From Teichococcus wenyumeiae (GTDB taxonomy: Bacteria; Pseudomonadota; Alphaproteobacteria; Acetobacterales; Acetobacteraceae): a DNA stretch of 64,000 nucleotides. Shown piece after piece: positions 43,553 to 53,070 of the stretch; the first letter of the stretch is position 1, and the number at the start of each line of letters is the position of its first letter. The notes under the pieces were generated by a model, which made no database searches, had not been told where the DNA came from, and saw only the letters and a program-made list of their open reading frames with translations. The DNA is taken from the NCBI RefSeq assembly GCF_003696345.1, contig NZ_RFLX01000008.1:1-64000 (forward strand), written 5' to 3'. Position numbers and translations under genes: made by a program.

Positions 43553-44177
43553 TTGGGCGCGGCTTCCTTAACATCGCGGCCCCCGCGACAGGCGGGGCCG
43601 GGCGCGCAGACTGCCCAGGAGAGCCCGGCGGGTAAAGGTCCGGGAAGATGACAAGAGGCCCGTTCCAGACGCATTCGCGGGGCTGGATGGCGGCTGCGCG
43701 TTCATTCTGCGCAAGCCGGCGGCAACCGACCGCCTTCAGCGCCACAGGAGGGCGCGAGGCCGCCCCCCTTCCGGAAGCAGGTCCGCATGAGTATTCCCTC
43801 CCCCCGCATGCGTGCGGTTACATGGCGGCGCTTGGTTGTGGGCGCGACCAAGCGCCGCGCCGCCAGGGACAGCCCGCTCAGGCACAATGCGGCGCTGAAG
43901 GCCGCAGGCGCCGAAAATCTTGATCTCCTCCCGGATGGCCTGAACTTCCCAAGGAGGCTCCTTATGATGTCACGCTCCGGCTCGGGCCACCGGCCACGGG
44001 GCGGCTCGTGGTTGCCGCCCTAGGCAGGCCAGGGGACAGTGGGTTAAGAGCGAATCATGGGAAGTTCCACGACCGGGAGAGAGGCACTGGCATTGCCGAC
44101 CGGGCCAGAGCTGCTGGGGGCTTCCTCCTCTTGAGCAGCCCCTCCTGTTTCCTGACCATCCTCGGACAAGACATCCA
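43553..44177. other. Intergenic region before the glycan genes
   Basis: No convincing gene fills this 625 bp. There is a possible 19-codon frame at 43964 with AAGGAGG upstream, and a longer basic frame from 43787 that contains it. Base composition is mixed. The region includes promoters for the divergent gene at 43552 and the FkbM gene at 44178. Confidence 0.45.
43964..44023 (+). CDS. Possible 19-residue peptide with strong ribosome site
   Basis: ATG ATG follows CCAAGGAGGCTCCTT (about 43950-43963), a perfect palindromic Shine-Dalgarno stretch. The peptide MMSRSGSGHRPRGGSWLPP then ends at TAG. The frame can be extended upstream to 43787. Evidence is only the ribosome site and spacing, so it may be a chance or a regulatory leader. 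Confidence 0.25.
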   Translation: MMSRSGSGHRPRGGSWLPP

Positions 44178-45572
44178 ATGACCCTGATCTCCTTCGCGCA
44201 GAATGGTGAGGATATCGTTCTCTGGCGGGCGCTGGGTCATGTGGAGAACGGGTTCTACATCGACGTCGGCGCCTGCGACCCCAGCGACCTTTCCGTCACC
44301 CGCCTCTTCTATGACCGCGGCTGGAGCGGCATCAATGTCGAGCCTGCCAAGGAATTCTACGACCGTTGCGTGGCGGAACGGCCGCGTGACCTGAACCTGA
44401 ACGTGGCTGTTGCGGCGCATGCCGGCATCATGCGGTTCATGAATATCCCCAGCACCGGCCTTTCCACCACACTAGAGGATGTGGCGGCCAAGGCGTCCGA
44501 GCGCGGCTGGGGCGTGGAGACCCGGACCGTACCGGCCCTGACGCTGGCTGACATCTGCGAGAGCACCAAGGTCGAGGAGATCCATTTCCTCAAGATTGAT
44601 GTCGAGGGGGGTGAGCGAGCCGTACTGGAAGGCGCGGATTTCCAGCGCTTCCGCCCCTGGGTCATGGTGATCGAGGCCACGCAGCCCTTGAGTACCGAGC
44701 GGAACGACCATCTCTGGCGCGACCTGGTGCTGAATGCCGGCTATGAGCAGGCCTTCTTTGATGGCGTGAACCTGTACTTCGTCGCGGCGGAGCGGCGCGA
44801 GTTGATCGAGAAGCTGGCCATTCCGCCGAATGCCCTGGACGACTTCAAGCCCATTGCCCAGCACCGGGCCGAAACGGAGGCTACCGAACGGGCCGCCGCG
44901 CTGGAACAATTGACGGCGCGCCTGGCTGCGGAGGAGCAGATGACTGCGGCGCTGCGGAGCGAGTTGGACGAGGCGAACAACTCTGCCCGGCAGGCTGCGG
45001 CGGCCGCGAAGGCGCAGTTGGACGTGGCGCAGCGCGCCCTAGCCAATGCCGAAAGGCAGATCGTCCAGCAGGAGGGCCTGCTTCGTGACCGCCGGGCGCA
45101 GATCCAGCGGCAGACCAAGATGCTGGAACAGATCCAACACGTCGTGGCGCAGGAGATAGGGTCGGGCCACCTGCCCTCTAGCGATCTTCCCGGGGCACTG
45201 CGCTCCCACCTGGCCGAGAAGAACTATCAGCTGTCGCTGCTGCGCAGCCAGCACAGCGACGTGGTGCAGCATCGGGACAGCCTGCTTGCCAGCACGTCCT
45301 GGCGGGTGACCAGCCCGCTTCGCAAAACTCGCACCGCCATGCATGTGCTGAGGAGCGAGCCCCGGCACTTCCTGCCGCTCCTGGTCAAGAATTTGCGCCG
45401 AGAGCAAATTAGGACGCTTCTGCCGGGCCTAATGCTCAATCCGTCAGGACCTCAGGAGGCGAATTCCATGTCGCTGCCTGCCAATTACGGCGAGTTGTCA
45501 CACCGCGACAAGCTGGTGGTGCTGCTGCGCACGGATACCATGCGCCAGCGGAAATTGATCAGCGGCACCTGA
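44178..45572 (+). CDS. FkbM-family methyltransferase with long coiled-coil tail
   Basis: The 464-residue protein starts with an FkbM methyltransferase domain (about 1-215): FAQNGEDIVLWRALGHV, YIDVGACDPSDLSVT, GINVEPAKEF and IHFLKIDVEGGE. A Glu/Ala/Gln-rich coiled coil (about 230-330) follows, and the C-terminal STSWRVTSPLRKTRTAMHVL resembles the tail motif found on glycan-cluster proteins. It likely O-methylates a surface sugar. It precedes the double glycosyltransferase by 57 bp. Codon use is less GC-biased than its neighbours. Confidence 0.85.
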   Translation: MTLISFAQNGEDIVLWRALGHVENGFYIDVGACDPSDLSVTRLFYDRGWSGINVEPAKEFYDRCVAERPRDLNLNVAVAAHAGIMRFMNIPSTGLSTTLEDVAAKASERGWGVETRTVPALTLADICESTKVEEIHFLKIDVEGGERAVLEGADFQRFRPWVMVIEATQPLSTERNDHLWRDLVLNAGYEQAFFDGVNLYFVAAERRELIEKLAIPPNALDDFKPIAQHRAETEATERAAALEQLTARLAAEEQMTAALRSELDEANNSARQAAAAAKAQLDVAQRALANAERQIVQQEGLLRDRRAQIQRQTKMLEQIQHVVAQEIGSGHLPSSDLPGALRSHLAEKNYQLSLLRSQHSDVVQHRDSLLASTSWRVTSPLRKTRTAMHVLRSEPRHFLPLLVKNLRREQIRTLLPGLMLNPSGPQEANSMSLPANYGELSHRDKLVVLLRTDTMRQRKLISGT

Positions 45573-45629
45573 ATTTCAAGAACACCGATCCTGCCTTCAC
45601 AGACATCGATCCCGAGGAACAACGACGCT

Positions 45630-48158
45630 ATGCGGATTGCGATTGATATGCAGGGGGCGCTGACAGTCGGCTCCCGGCCTCGGGGGATCGGTCGCTACAC
45701 CACTCAGCTTGTCAATGCGATGGTGGACCTGCGCGGTGACCGTGACCTGCGCCTCCTCCTGAATTCCAACCACGCCGCTGCGGCCCAGGAAGTGGCCGAG
45801 GAATACGGCAAGAGCCTGCCAAAAGGCGCCGTATCCCACTACCAAGTGCCGCGCACGGAAAGCTACGACCAGCCGCCGAGCGCCCCGAAGCGCAAACTCG
45901 GCGACGCCATCGTGCGCTGCCATGTGGCTGGCCTGACGCCGGACGTCCTGCTGGCCACCAGCCTGTTCGAGCTGGGGCCGGGTGACTTCAGCCCTGCGGA
46001 TCTGTCTTCCTACCCGGCACGGCTGACCTGCGCCGTCGTGTACGACCTGATCCCGCTGGTCTTCCCAGACCTTTATCTGAGCTCGCCCCTCACCTCAGGC
46101 ACCTATCGCGCCACGGCCGCCTCCCTGAGCAAGGTGGACCTGCTGTTAGCGATCTCAGAATCCGCCCGGCAGGATGCGATCCGGCTGCTCGGTGTCGATC
46201 CGGACAGGATCGTAAATATCTCGGGCGCCGCGGATGACCGCTTCCGCCCTTTGCAGATCACGGATGCGAGGCGGAACGCGCTGCAGCAGCAGGCCGGCGT
46301 AACACGACCCTTCATCATGTACGTAAGCGGCGCGGATCAGCGGAAGAACCTCAAGGGCGCGGTAACTCTCTTCGCATCCTTGCCGACCGAGTTGCGGCGG
46401 TCATATCAGCTCCTGCTCGTGACGATGCTGTCGGCGGAAGACATCGCCGAGTTCAAGGCCTATGCGGCGTCTTTAGGCGTTGAGCCGGATGGAATTGTCA
46501 TCGTCGGCGGCATCAATGATGATCTGCTGGTCGAGCTGCTCAATACCTGCACCCTGTTCATCTTCCCGTCCCTCTACGAAGGGTTCGGGCTTCCAATCCT
46601 GGAAGCCATGCAATGCGGCACCCCCGTTCTGGCGGCGGATAACTCCAGCGTCCCGGAAATTGTTGACCGCGAGGATCTGAGGTTCGATCCCAACAACATC
46701 GAAGCGGCAGCAGTGAAGCTCGAACGCCTGCTGCGGGACGAGGCACTACGCCGTGACGTATCGGCCTGGGGCATCGAGCGGGCGAAACAGTTCACCTGGC
46801 AGAATTCCGCCCGGCGGGCACTGGACGCCATCGACGAGCACCTGGCGCGGCATAACGCGCCGCATATCCTGCCGTGCCAGATGCTGGACCTGGATGCCGC
46901 CCGCGTGGAACTTGCCGAGATATTGGCGACCGAACCGGAAATGGATGACCAGATCGGCGATGTCGTGGATAACCTGCTGTTCAGCGTGCCACAATTCCAG
47001 GAAGCAGCCAGCCGACGCCTGCTGATTGACACCACCATCACGCAGCAGATCGACGCCTGGACCGGCATCCAGCGCGTGGTCCGCCAGGTGACAGCGGCGT
47101 TCTACGAGAAGCCGCCCAGCCCGGATATCGTTCCGGTCGCGGTGCGGCTGGAGCCGACCGCCATCCATTCGGTGCCTGACTTCACAGGCACGACGCTTGG
47201 GCGCCCTCCCGTCGGCCGGCCCTACCCCATCGAGCTGCGGGCGAGGGATGACTTGTTCATGCTCGACTCCAATTGGGAAGCCTATGTCCATTTCGAGCCC
47301 TTGTTCCAGGGCGTGGAGCGCAAGGGCGGGCGGATCATCACCTGTATCTATGACCTGATCCCGGAGCTTTATCCTCAGGTCTGCAGCGACGGGATGCCTG
47401 CCGCGCACACGCGTTGGCTGGAAGCAGCCGTGTGGCGGAGTCACGGGCTGATCTGCATATCCCGCGCGGTGGCGGATGAGCTGATCACCTATATCCAGTC
47501 GCGCCGACTGCCCCACCGCCCCGGGCTTCACATCGGCTGGTTCCACTGCGGCTCCGATATTCTACGCGGCAGCGCCAACCGAGCGCCGCAGGAGCCGGTG
47601 CTGCGCGCCTTCAACAGCCCGCATCCGGTCTTTGTCTCGGTTGGCACGATCGAACCGCGCAAGGATCAGGCGCTTGCCTTGAAGGCGTTTGAGCTTCTCT
47701 GGTCCCGCGGCGTTGATGTGTCGCTCTGCCTAATCGGCAAACATGGCTGGAAGGTTGAGGAATTCGCCGATCGGCTCCGCAGCCACAAGGAATTCGGCAA
47801 GCGCCTGCACTGGTTCTTCGACGCCAAGGATGTCGATGTGGTGCATGCCTACAACCACGCCGAGGCGGTGCTCTGCACCTCCATGGCCGAAGGCTTCGGC
47901 CTGCCGATCGCCGAAGCCGCGCGGATGGGCAAGCCGGTCATCTGCAGCGATATCCCAGTCTTCCGGGAAGTGGGCGGTAAGGGTGCGGTGTATTTTCCCG
48001 TGGGCGATGCGGCCGCCCTGGCCAGCACGGTGGAAGACTGGATGGCTGGCAAGCTCAAGGCCGACCCCGCCCTGGTGTCCCGCAACTCCTGGGCCGATGC
48101 GGCGAAACGCATCGGCCAGGTGCTCTATCACGGGGACTGGTACCAGATTCTGGACTGA
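45630..48158 (+). CDS. Two-domain GT4 family glycosyltransferase
   Basis: The 842-residue protein has two GT-B units. The first starts MRIAIDMQGALTVGSRPRGI and carries EGFGLPILEAMQCGTPVLAA near 317. The second has DSNWEAYVHFEPLF and SVGTIEPRKDQALALKAFEL (from about 670), then EGFGLPIAEAARMGKPVICS near 753. Both EGFGLP motifs hold the nucleotide-sugar Glu pair of GT4 retaining enzymes. Tandem GT4 units build polysaccharide with two linkages. It follows the FkbM gene, probably in one operon, making a cell-surface glycan. Base use is again slightly atypical. Confidence 0.9.
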   Translation: MRIAIDMQGALTVGSRPRGIGRYTTQLVNAMVDLRGDRDLRLLLNSNHAAAAQEVAEEYGKSLPKGAVSHYQVPRTESYDQPPSAPKRKLGDAIVRCHVAGLTPDVLLATSLFELGPGDFSPADLSSYPARLTCAVVYDLIPLVFPDLYLSSPLTSGTYRATAASLSKVDLLLAISESARQDAIRLLGVDPDRIVNISGAADDRFRPLQITDARRNALQQQAGVTRPFIMYVSGADQRKNLKGAVTLFASLPTELRRSYQLLLVTMLSAEDIAEFKAYAASLGVEPDGIVIVGGINDDLLVELLNTCTLFIFPSLYEGFGLPILEAMQCGTPVLAADNSSVPEIVDREDLRFDPNNIEAAAVKLERLLRDEALRRDVSAWGIERAKQFTWQNSARRALDAIDEHLARHNAPHILPCQMLDLDAARVELAEILATEPEMDDQIGDVVDNLLFSVPQFQEAASRRLLIDTTITQQIDAWTGIQRVVRQVTAAFYEKPPSPDIVPVAVRLEPTAIHSVPDFTGTTLGRPPVGRPYPIELRARDDLFMLDSNWEAYVHFEPLFQGVERKGGRIITCIYDLIPELYPQVCSDGMPAAHTRWLEAAVWRSHGLICISRAVADELITYIQSRRLPHRPGLHIGWFHCGSDILRGSANRAPQEPVLRAFNSPHPVFVSVGTIEPRKDQALALKAFELLWSRGVDVSLCLIGKHGWKVEEFADRLRSHKEFGKRLHWFFDAKDVDVVHAYNHAEAVLCTSMAEGFGLPIAEAARMGKPVICSDIPVFREVGGKGAVYFPVGDAAALASTVEDWMAGKLKADPALVSRNSWADAAKRIGQVLYHGDWYQILD

Positions 48159-48233
48159 CGGGCAGGTGCCGGTGATTCCGTCGGCCTTCCGGCAGGACGG
48201 TTCACCGGCCTCGATGCTGTCCTGGGCGGTGGC

Positions 48234-49064
48234 TCAGGTCACCAGCGAATAGATCATCCGCACCGCCGTGATGGCCAGGAAGACCGCGAAGGCGCGCTTC
48301 AGCATCAGCGGCGGGATGGTGTGCGCCAGATGCACGCCCCAGGGCGTCGCCAGGATCGAGCTGGGCACAATCAGCGCGAAGCCGATCAGGTTCACATAGC
48401 CGATCGAGAAGGGTGGCAGGTCCGGCACGCCCCAGCCGCCATAGATGAAGCCCGCCGTCGCCGGGATGGAGATGATCAGCCCGAAGACGGAGGCCGTCGC
48501 CACCGCCGAGCGGATCGGCGTGCCGAACATGGACAGGATGGGCACGCCCACCGTGCCGCCGCCGATGCCCATCATGGCGGAGACCGCGCCAATGAAGCCG
48601 CCGATGCCCCAGAGCCCCGGCCCACGCGGCGTGACATCGCGGATTTTGAAGTCCACGCCCGTGAAGCCCATGTTCAGCGCCACCAGCAGCGCGATGACGG
48701 CGAAGACGGCCGAGAGCGCCGCGCCATGCAGCCAGATGGCGGCCACGGTGCCGAGTGCCACGCCGATGATCATGGAAGGCCAGATCGCCCGCAGCAGCGC
48801 ACCGTCAATGGCGCCCTTGGCCTGATGCTTGCGGGCCGAGACGATGGAAGTCGGGATGATGGTGGCCAGGCTGGTGCCAACCGCCAGCTTCATCTGCACG
48901 GCCTCGGGAATGCCGAAGAGCGGCAGCACGTTGAACAGCACGGGCACGATGACGATGCCCCCGCCCACGCCCAGCAGCCCCGCGAGCGTGCCGGAGACGA
49001 GCCCGGTGAAGGCCATGGCGGCGGCGAGCGCCACCAGCCAGACAGGATCGGAGAGATGTTGCAT
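48234..49064 (-). CDS. TauE/SafE sulfite exporter family membrane protein, copy 1
   Basis: The 276-residue protein has about eight helices. GTLAGLLGVGGGIVIVPVLF near residue 26 and MMGIGGGTVGVPILSMFG near residue 165 are the paired TauE/SafE repeats. It moves organosulfonates or sulfur anions. It is divergent from copy 2, whose start is 78 bp away, suggesting joint control. Confidence 0.88.
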   Translation of the reverse strand: MQHLSDPVWLVALAAAMAFTGLVSGTLAGLLGVGGGIVIVPVLFNVLPLFGIPEAVQMKLAVGTSLATIIPTSIVSARKHQAKGAIDGALLRAIWPSMIIGVALGTVAAIWLHGAALSAVFAVIALLVALNMGFTGVDFKIRDVTPRGPGLWGIGGFIGAVSAMMGIGGGTVGVPILSMFGTPIRSAVATASVFGLIISIPATAGFIYGGWGVPDLPPFSIGYVNLIGFALIVPSSILATPWGVHLAHTIPPLMLKRAFAVFLAITAVRMIYSLVT

Positions 49065-49142
49065 ACGGTGGGGTAGGCCTTGGCGAGACGGTTTCAGGAG
49101 TGCAACCTCGGCATCACACGACACCTCCGGTTCCGCAAGCCC

Positions 49143-49901
49143 GTGCCCATCATCACAGACCCGTGGTTCTACCTGCTGGCGGTGCCGGCGCTGCTGATCA
49201 CCGGCATCAGCAAGGGTGGCTTCGCCTCGGGCGGCGGCAACCTCGCGGTGCCGGCCATGGCGCTGCTGGTGCCGGCGCCGCAGGCGGCCGCCATCACCCT
49301 GCCGGTGCTCTGCGCCATGGACCTCGCGGGGCTGCGCGCCTGGTGGGGGCGCTGGAGCGGGCGGGAGATGCGCGCCATCCTGCCCGGCGGGCTGCTGGGC
49401 ATCCTGCTCGGCGCCTTCGCCTTCGGCTTCATGAGCAACAACAACATCAAGCTGATGGTGGGCGCCATCAGCCTGGCCTTCATCGCGCGCGGGCTCTGGG
49501 TGGCGCGGCACGGGCCGCCGGAGCCGGCGGCGCCCAATGCCGTCAAGGGGGGCTTCTGGGGCATGGTCTCGGGCTTCACTTCCACCCTGGCCCATGCCGG
49601 CGGGCCGCCGATGGCCATGTATCTCTACCCGCTGCGGCTGCCGCGGGCGCAGCTTTCGGCCACCACCGTGGTCTTCTTCGGGGTGGTCAACTACGTGAAG
49701 CTGGTGCCCTATGCGGCCCTGGGGCAATTGAGCGCCACCAACCTGCTCACCAGCCTGCTGCTGCTGCCGCTGGCACCGGTCGGCGTGCGGCTGGGCGTCT
49801 GGTTGCAGGGGCGCGTCAGCGACAAGGTATTCTATCGGGTGATCTATGTGCTTCTCGGCGTCACGGGCGCCAAGCTGGTGATGGAAGGGCTGGGGTGGTG
49901 A
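49143..49901 (+). CDS. TauE/SafE sulfite exporter family membrane protein, copy 2
   Basis: The 252-residue protein begins (GTG at 49143) with PIITDPWFYLLAVPALLITG, the usual family start, then GISKGGFASGGGNLAVPAMAL. The second repeat is GFTSTLAHAGGPPMAMYLYPL. An in-frame ATG at 49080 would add 21 residues not typical of the family. The stop overlaps the GTG start of the racemase gene. It belongs to a different subgroup from the divergent copy 1. Confidence 0.87.
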   Translation: MPIITDPWFYLLAVPALLITGISKGGFASGGGNLAVPAMALLVPAPQAAAITLPVLCAMDLAGLRAWWGRWSGREMRAILPGGLLGILLGAFAFGFMSNNNIKLMVGAISLAFIARGLWVARHGPPEPAAPNAVKGGFWGMVSGFTSTLAHAGGPPMAMYLYPLRLPRAQLSATTVVFFGVVNYVKLVPYAALGQLSATNLLTSLLLLPLAPVGVRLGVWLQGRVSDKVFYRVIYVLLGVTGAKLVMEGLGW

Positions 49902-50602
49902 GTGACAAGATGCTGGGCGTCCTCGGTGGTATGGGGCCGCTGGCCAGCGCGCAGTTCATGCTGCGCCTGACGCTGCTGACCCCCGCCAAGCGCGACCAGG
50001 ACCATATCCCCGCCGTGCTCTGGTCCGACCCCCGGGTGCCGGACCGCAGCGCCGCCCGCCTTTCGGGCGGTGAGGACCCGCTGCCCTGGCTGGCGCGCGG
50101 CGTGGCCGGGCTGAAGGCGGCGGGCGCGGGCGCCATCGCCATTCCCTGCAACACCGCCCATGGCTGGTACGACGAACTGCGCGCCGGCACCGACCTGCCT
50201 ATCCTTCATATCGTGGACGCGGCGGCGGAAGACCTGGCGCGGCAGGGCATCCGCTCCGGCCGCATCGGTGTCATGGGCACGGCGGGCACGCTGGCCATGC
50301 GGCTCTACCAGCCGCGGCTGGAGGCGCTGGGCTATGAGGTCATCGTGCCGGAATCGGCCGAAATGGAGGCCCTGGTCACCCCCGGCATCGCGCTGGTGAA
50401 GTCCAACCAGGTGGCCGATGCCTATGCGCCGCTGGCCGAGGCCGCCGGCAACCTGCGCGCGCGCGGCGCCGCCGCCGTGGTGCTGGGCTGCACGGAGATC
50501 CCGCTGGGCATCCTGGCCGGGCCATACGCGGAGATCGGCGTCCCGCTGGTGGATACCATCGACGCCCTGGCGTTGGCCTCCATCCGCTGGGCGCGGGGGT
50601 AA
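49898..50602 (+). CDS. Aspartate/glutamate racemase family protein
   Basis: The 234-residue protein has the Asp/Glu racemase fold with two catalytic Cys: AIPCNTAHGWYDEL (first) and VLGCTEIPLGI (second). MLGVLGGMGPLASAQFM is the N-terminal signature. It interconverts L- and D-aspartate or glutamate, or a related amino acid. It starts at GTG 49898, overlapping the TauE/SafE stop as GTGA, so the two are coupled. Confidence 0.88.
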   Translation: MSDKMLGVLGGMGPLASAQFMLRLTLLTPAKRDQDHIPAVLWSDPRVPDRSAARLSGGEDPLPWLARGVAGLKAAGAGAIAIPCNTAHGWYDELRAGTDLPILHIVDAAAEDLARQGIRSGRIGVMGTAGTLAMRLYQPRLEALGYEVIVPESAEMEALVTPGIALVKSNQVADAYAPLAEAAGNLRARGAAAVVLGCTEIPLGILAGPYAEIGVPLVDTIDALALASIRWARG

Positions 50603-50608
50603 CGCGCC

Positions 50609-51460
50609 TTGCGCATCCCGGACCTCGACCTCGACCTGTTGCGCTGTTTTGTTCAAGTGGCGGAGCGGGGCGGGTTCACGCCGGGGGCGCTGGCGCTGGG
50701 GCTGACGCAATCGGCCGTCAGCCTGAAGGTGAAGCGGCTGGAGGATCTCGTCGGCCGCCGGGTCTTCGAGCGCACCAGCCGCTCCGTCGCCCTGACACGG
50801 GATGGCGAGACGCTGCTGGCCTATGCCCGCCGCATGCTCGCCCTGAACGACGAGGCGGTGCGCCGGCTGGTGGCGCCGCCCGTGACGGGCCGCCTGCGCC
50901 TGGGCGTGGCCGACCACTTCGTGCCCCGCAACCTGGCACCCATCCTGGCCCGCTTCGCGCGGGATTTCCCCGATGTGCGGCTGGAAGTGGAGGTCGGCCG
51001 CAGCCACGAGCTGCGCGCGGCGCAGGAGCGCGGCGCGCTGGACTTGGTGCTGGGCAAGCGCCGGGATGGCGAGACCACTGGCAGCATCCTCTGGACCGAG
51101 CCCATCGTCTGGGTCGCCGCCCCCGGCTGGGTGGCGCCGGAAGGCCGCCCCCTGCCGCTCGCCATGCTGCCCCAGGGCTGCATGTTCCGCGACCGCGCCC
51201 TGGCCGCCCTGGCGCGGGCGGGCATGGGCTTCGAGGTGGTCTATACCTCCGCCAGCCTGCTGGGCGTGGCGGCGGCGGCGCAGGCGGGCTTCGCGGCCAC
51301 CGTCATGGGCCGTTCCGGCCTGCCGCCCGGGCTGCGGGAGACGGACGGGCTGCCGCCGCTGGGGGTGGCCGAGATGGCCGTCTTCGGCGATGCCGCCGGG
51401 CGGACACAGCTTGTTGCGCCGCTGGTGGCGCTGATCCGCGATAGCCTGGACCAGAACTGA
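50609..51460 (+). CDS. LysR-family transcriptional regulator
   Basis: The 283-residue protein starts at TTG (50609) and has an N-terminal winged helix (LDLLRCFVQVAERGGFTPGA, LTQSAVSLKVKRLEDLVG, RVFERTSRSVALTRDGE) and a periplasmic-binding-like effector domain. Its position, 6 bp after the racemase on the same strand, suggests control of the TauE/racemase set or the divergent genes. No operator was identified. Confidence 0.9.
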   Translation: MRIPDLDLDLLRCFVQVAERGGFTPGALALGLTQSAVSLKVKRLEDLVGRRVFERTSRSVALTRDGETLLAYARRMLALNDEAVRRLVAPPVTGRLRLGVADHFVPRNLAPILARFARDFPDVRLEVEVGRSHELRAAQERGALDLVLGKRRDGETTGSILWTEPIVWVAAPGWVAPEGRPLPLAMLPQGCMFRDRALAALARAGMGFEVVYTSASLLGVAAAAQAGFAATVMGRSGLPPGLRETDGLPPLGVAEMAVFGDAAGRTQLVAPLVALIRDSLDQN

Positions 51461-51475
51461 GGAGGAACTTCAGGC

Positions 51476-51925
51476 ATGGTCCTGCGGATGGCTTGGCTCG
51501 CCGGCACGGCGATGCTCGCCCTGGCGGCACCCGCTTTGGCCCAGAACCCGGCGCAGCGCCCCTGGGTCGGGCATTACCGCTATGAATGGGAAGGCGGCCG
51601 CACCGCCGGCGGCTCCGGCATGGCCGTCACCTACAACCTTCGCATCGGCAACGGCCCGGCCGACTGCGCCCTGGACATCACCGGCTTCCAGAGCGACGAG
51701 CACATCCTGTGCGAGGTCGCCACCAACGGCGAGAACCTCTGGGTCCGCTTCCGCTCCTATGCCGATGGCAAGCTGGCCAACAAATACGGCACCGCCGTCT
51801 ACCGCCCGGGCCAGGACCTGTTCCGGCTGCGGCGCCAGGGCACGGCTGCCCCCGTGACGGAATGGCAGGCCCTGAACCCGGAGGAACGCCGGACGCCCCC
51901 GGCCCTGCGCTTCCGCAAGGCCTGA
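51476..51925 (+). CDS. Small secreted protein of unknown function
   Basis: The 149-residue protein has a signal peptide (MAWLAGTAMLALAAPALA-QN) and a mature part with HYRYEWEGGRTAGGSGMAVT, CALDITGFQSDEHILCEVAT (two Cys, possibly a disulfide) and VRFRSYADGKLANKYGTAVY. The YEWEGG start and beta-rich pattern resemble DUF5991-like domains, though this is not certain. It follows the LysR gene by 15 bp. Confidence 0.7.
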   Translation: MVLRMAWLAGTAMLALAAPALAQNPAQRPWVGHYRYEWEGGRTAGGSGMAVTYNLRIGNGPADCALDITGFQSDEHILCEVATNGENLWVRFRSYADGKLANKYGTAVYRPGQDLFRLRRQGTAAPVTEWQALNPEERRTPPALRFRKA

Positions 51926-51957
51926 TCCGCCCGGCGCGCCGGAGGGCCGCGCCCAGC

Positions 51958-53070
51958 CTACCAGCCGTTCACACGGTCCCAGACCGCCACGACCTCCCGG
52001 CCGCCATCGACGACGTGGTAGCGGTCATAGGCCGCGGCGGTCAGGCAGGCGTGGTTGGGCGCGACGCGCACGCGGCCGCCGGCCGGCAGGCGGGCGAAAT
52101 CCAGCGCGCCGTCCTGCCGCTTCACCTCGCCATGCTCCTGATGCGTGCGCACCACCAGCGTCTCTCCGAATGAGGGCCGGCCATCGAGATCCAGCACCAG
52201 GCCGAAGCCATAGTCCTTCGGCGCCGCCTGGGTGCTGCGGTCCTTCGACAATGCCAGCGAGCCGGAATCCAGCAGCACCGCCTCGCGCTCCGGCTTGCGG
52301 CCGATGACGCTGGCCAGCACCGTCAGCGCGATGGCCTCCGGCGCATGCGTGCCGATCTGCATCTGGAAGAGGTCGCCGAACATGTAGACGCCGGCACGGA
52401 TTTCCGTGATGCCTTCCATGCTGGCGCCATAGAGCGCGGTGGGGGAAGAGCCCAGCGACACGATGCCGACCTCGTGCCCCGCCGCGCGCAGCCGCTCCGC
52501 CGCGCGCACCACACCGGCACGCTCGGTTTCCGCGATGCGGGCCATCTCCTCGGCCGAGCGGCCGGCATAGGAATGGCCGGCATGGGTCAGCACGCCGGCG
52601 AGGCGGCCGCTTAGCGTGGCGGCCAGTGCCAGCAGGGCCTCGGATTCCGGCGCCACGCCGCCGCGCCCCTCCCCCACGTCCACTTCCACCAGCGCGGAAA
52701 GCGGGCCCGGATGCGCGGCGATGGCGGCCGCGGCCTCGGCATCGTCCACGATTACCTTGATGCTGGCGCCCTGGGCATTCAGCGACGCCACGGCATCCAG
52801 CTTGGCGGGCGCGATGCCCACGGCATAGATCTGGTCCTTGTAGCCGCCCTCGAAGAAGTAGCGGGCCTCGGCCAGCGTCGAGACGGTGATGGGGCCATGG
52901 TCCGGCGCGGCCAGCGCCGCGACATCCAGGCTCTTGGCCGTCTTCATATGCGGGCGCAGCGCCACGCCGGGGTGGCGCGCCACCGCCGCCGCCATGCCGG
53001 CGAGATTGGCGCGCAGGATGCCGAGGTCCAGCACCAGCGAGGGGGTCGGCAGGTCGTCCAAAGTGGTCAT
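51958..53070 (-). CDS. DSD1-family PLP enzyme (D-threonine aldolase / D-serine dehydratase-like)
   Basis: The 370-residue protein has an N-terminal alanine racemase-like barrel: PTPSLVLDLGILRANLAGM, RPHMKTAKS (PLP-lysine region), VEVDVGEGRGG and LTHAGHSYAG. The C-terminal part has the DSD1-type metal site region RVAPNHACLTAA with a His/Cys pair. These enzymes split or dehydrate D-3-hydroxy amino acids. It overlaps the M81 gene by 4 nt (ATGA). Confidence 0.85.
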   Translation of the reverse strand: MTTLDDLPTPSLVLDLGILRANLAGMAAAVARHPGVALRPHMKTAKSLDVAALAAPDHGPITVSTLAEARYFFEGGYKDQIYAVGIAPAKLDAVASLNAQGASIKVIVDDAEAAAAIAAHPGPLSALVEVDVGEGRGGVAPESEALLALAATLSGRLAGVLTHAGHSYAGRSAEEMARIAETERAGVVRAAERLRAAGHEVGIVSLGSSPTALYGASMEGITEIRAGVYMFGDLFQMQIGTHAPEAIALTVLASVIGRKPEREAVLLDSGSLALSKDRSTQAAPKDYGFGLVLDLDGRPSFGETLVVRTHQEHGEVKRQDGALDFARLPAGGRVRVAPNHACLTAAAYDRYHVVDGGREVVAVWDRVNGW

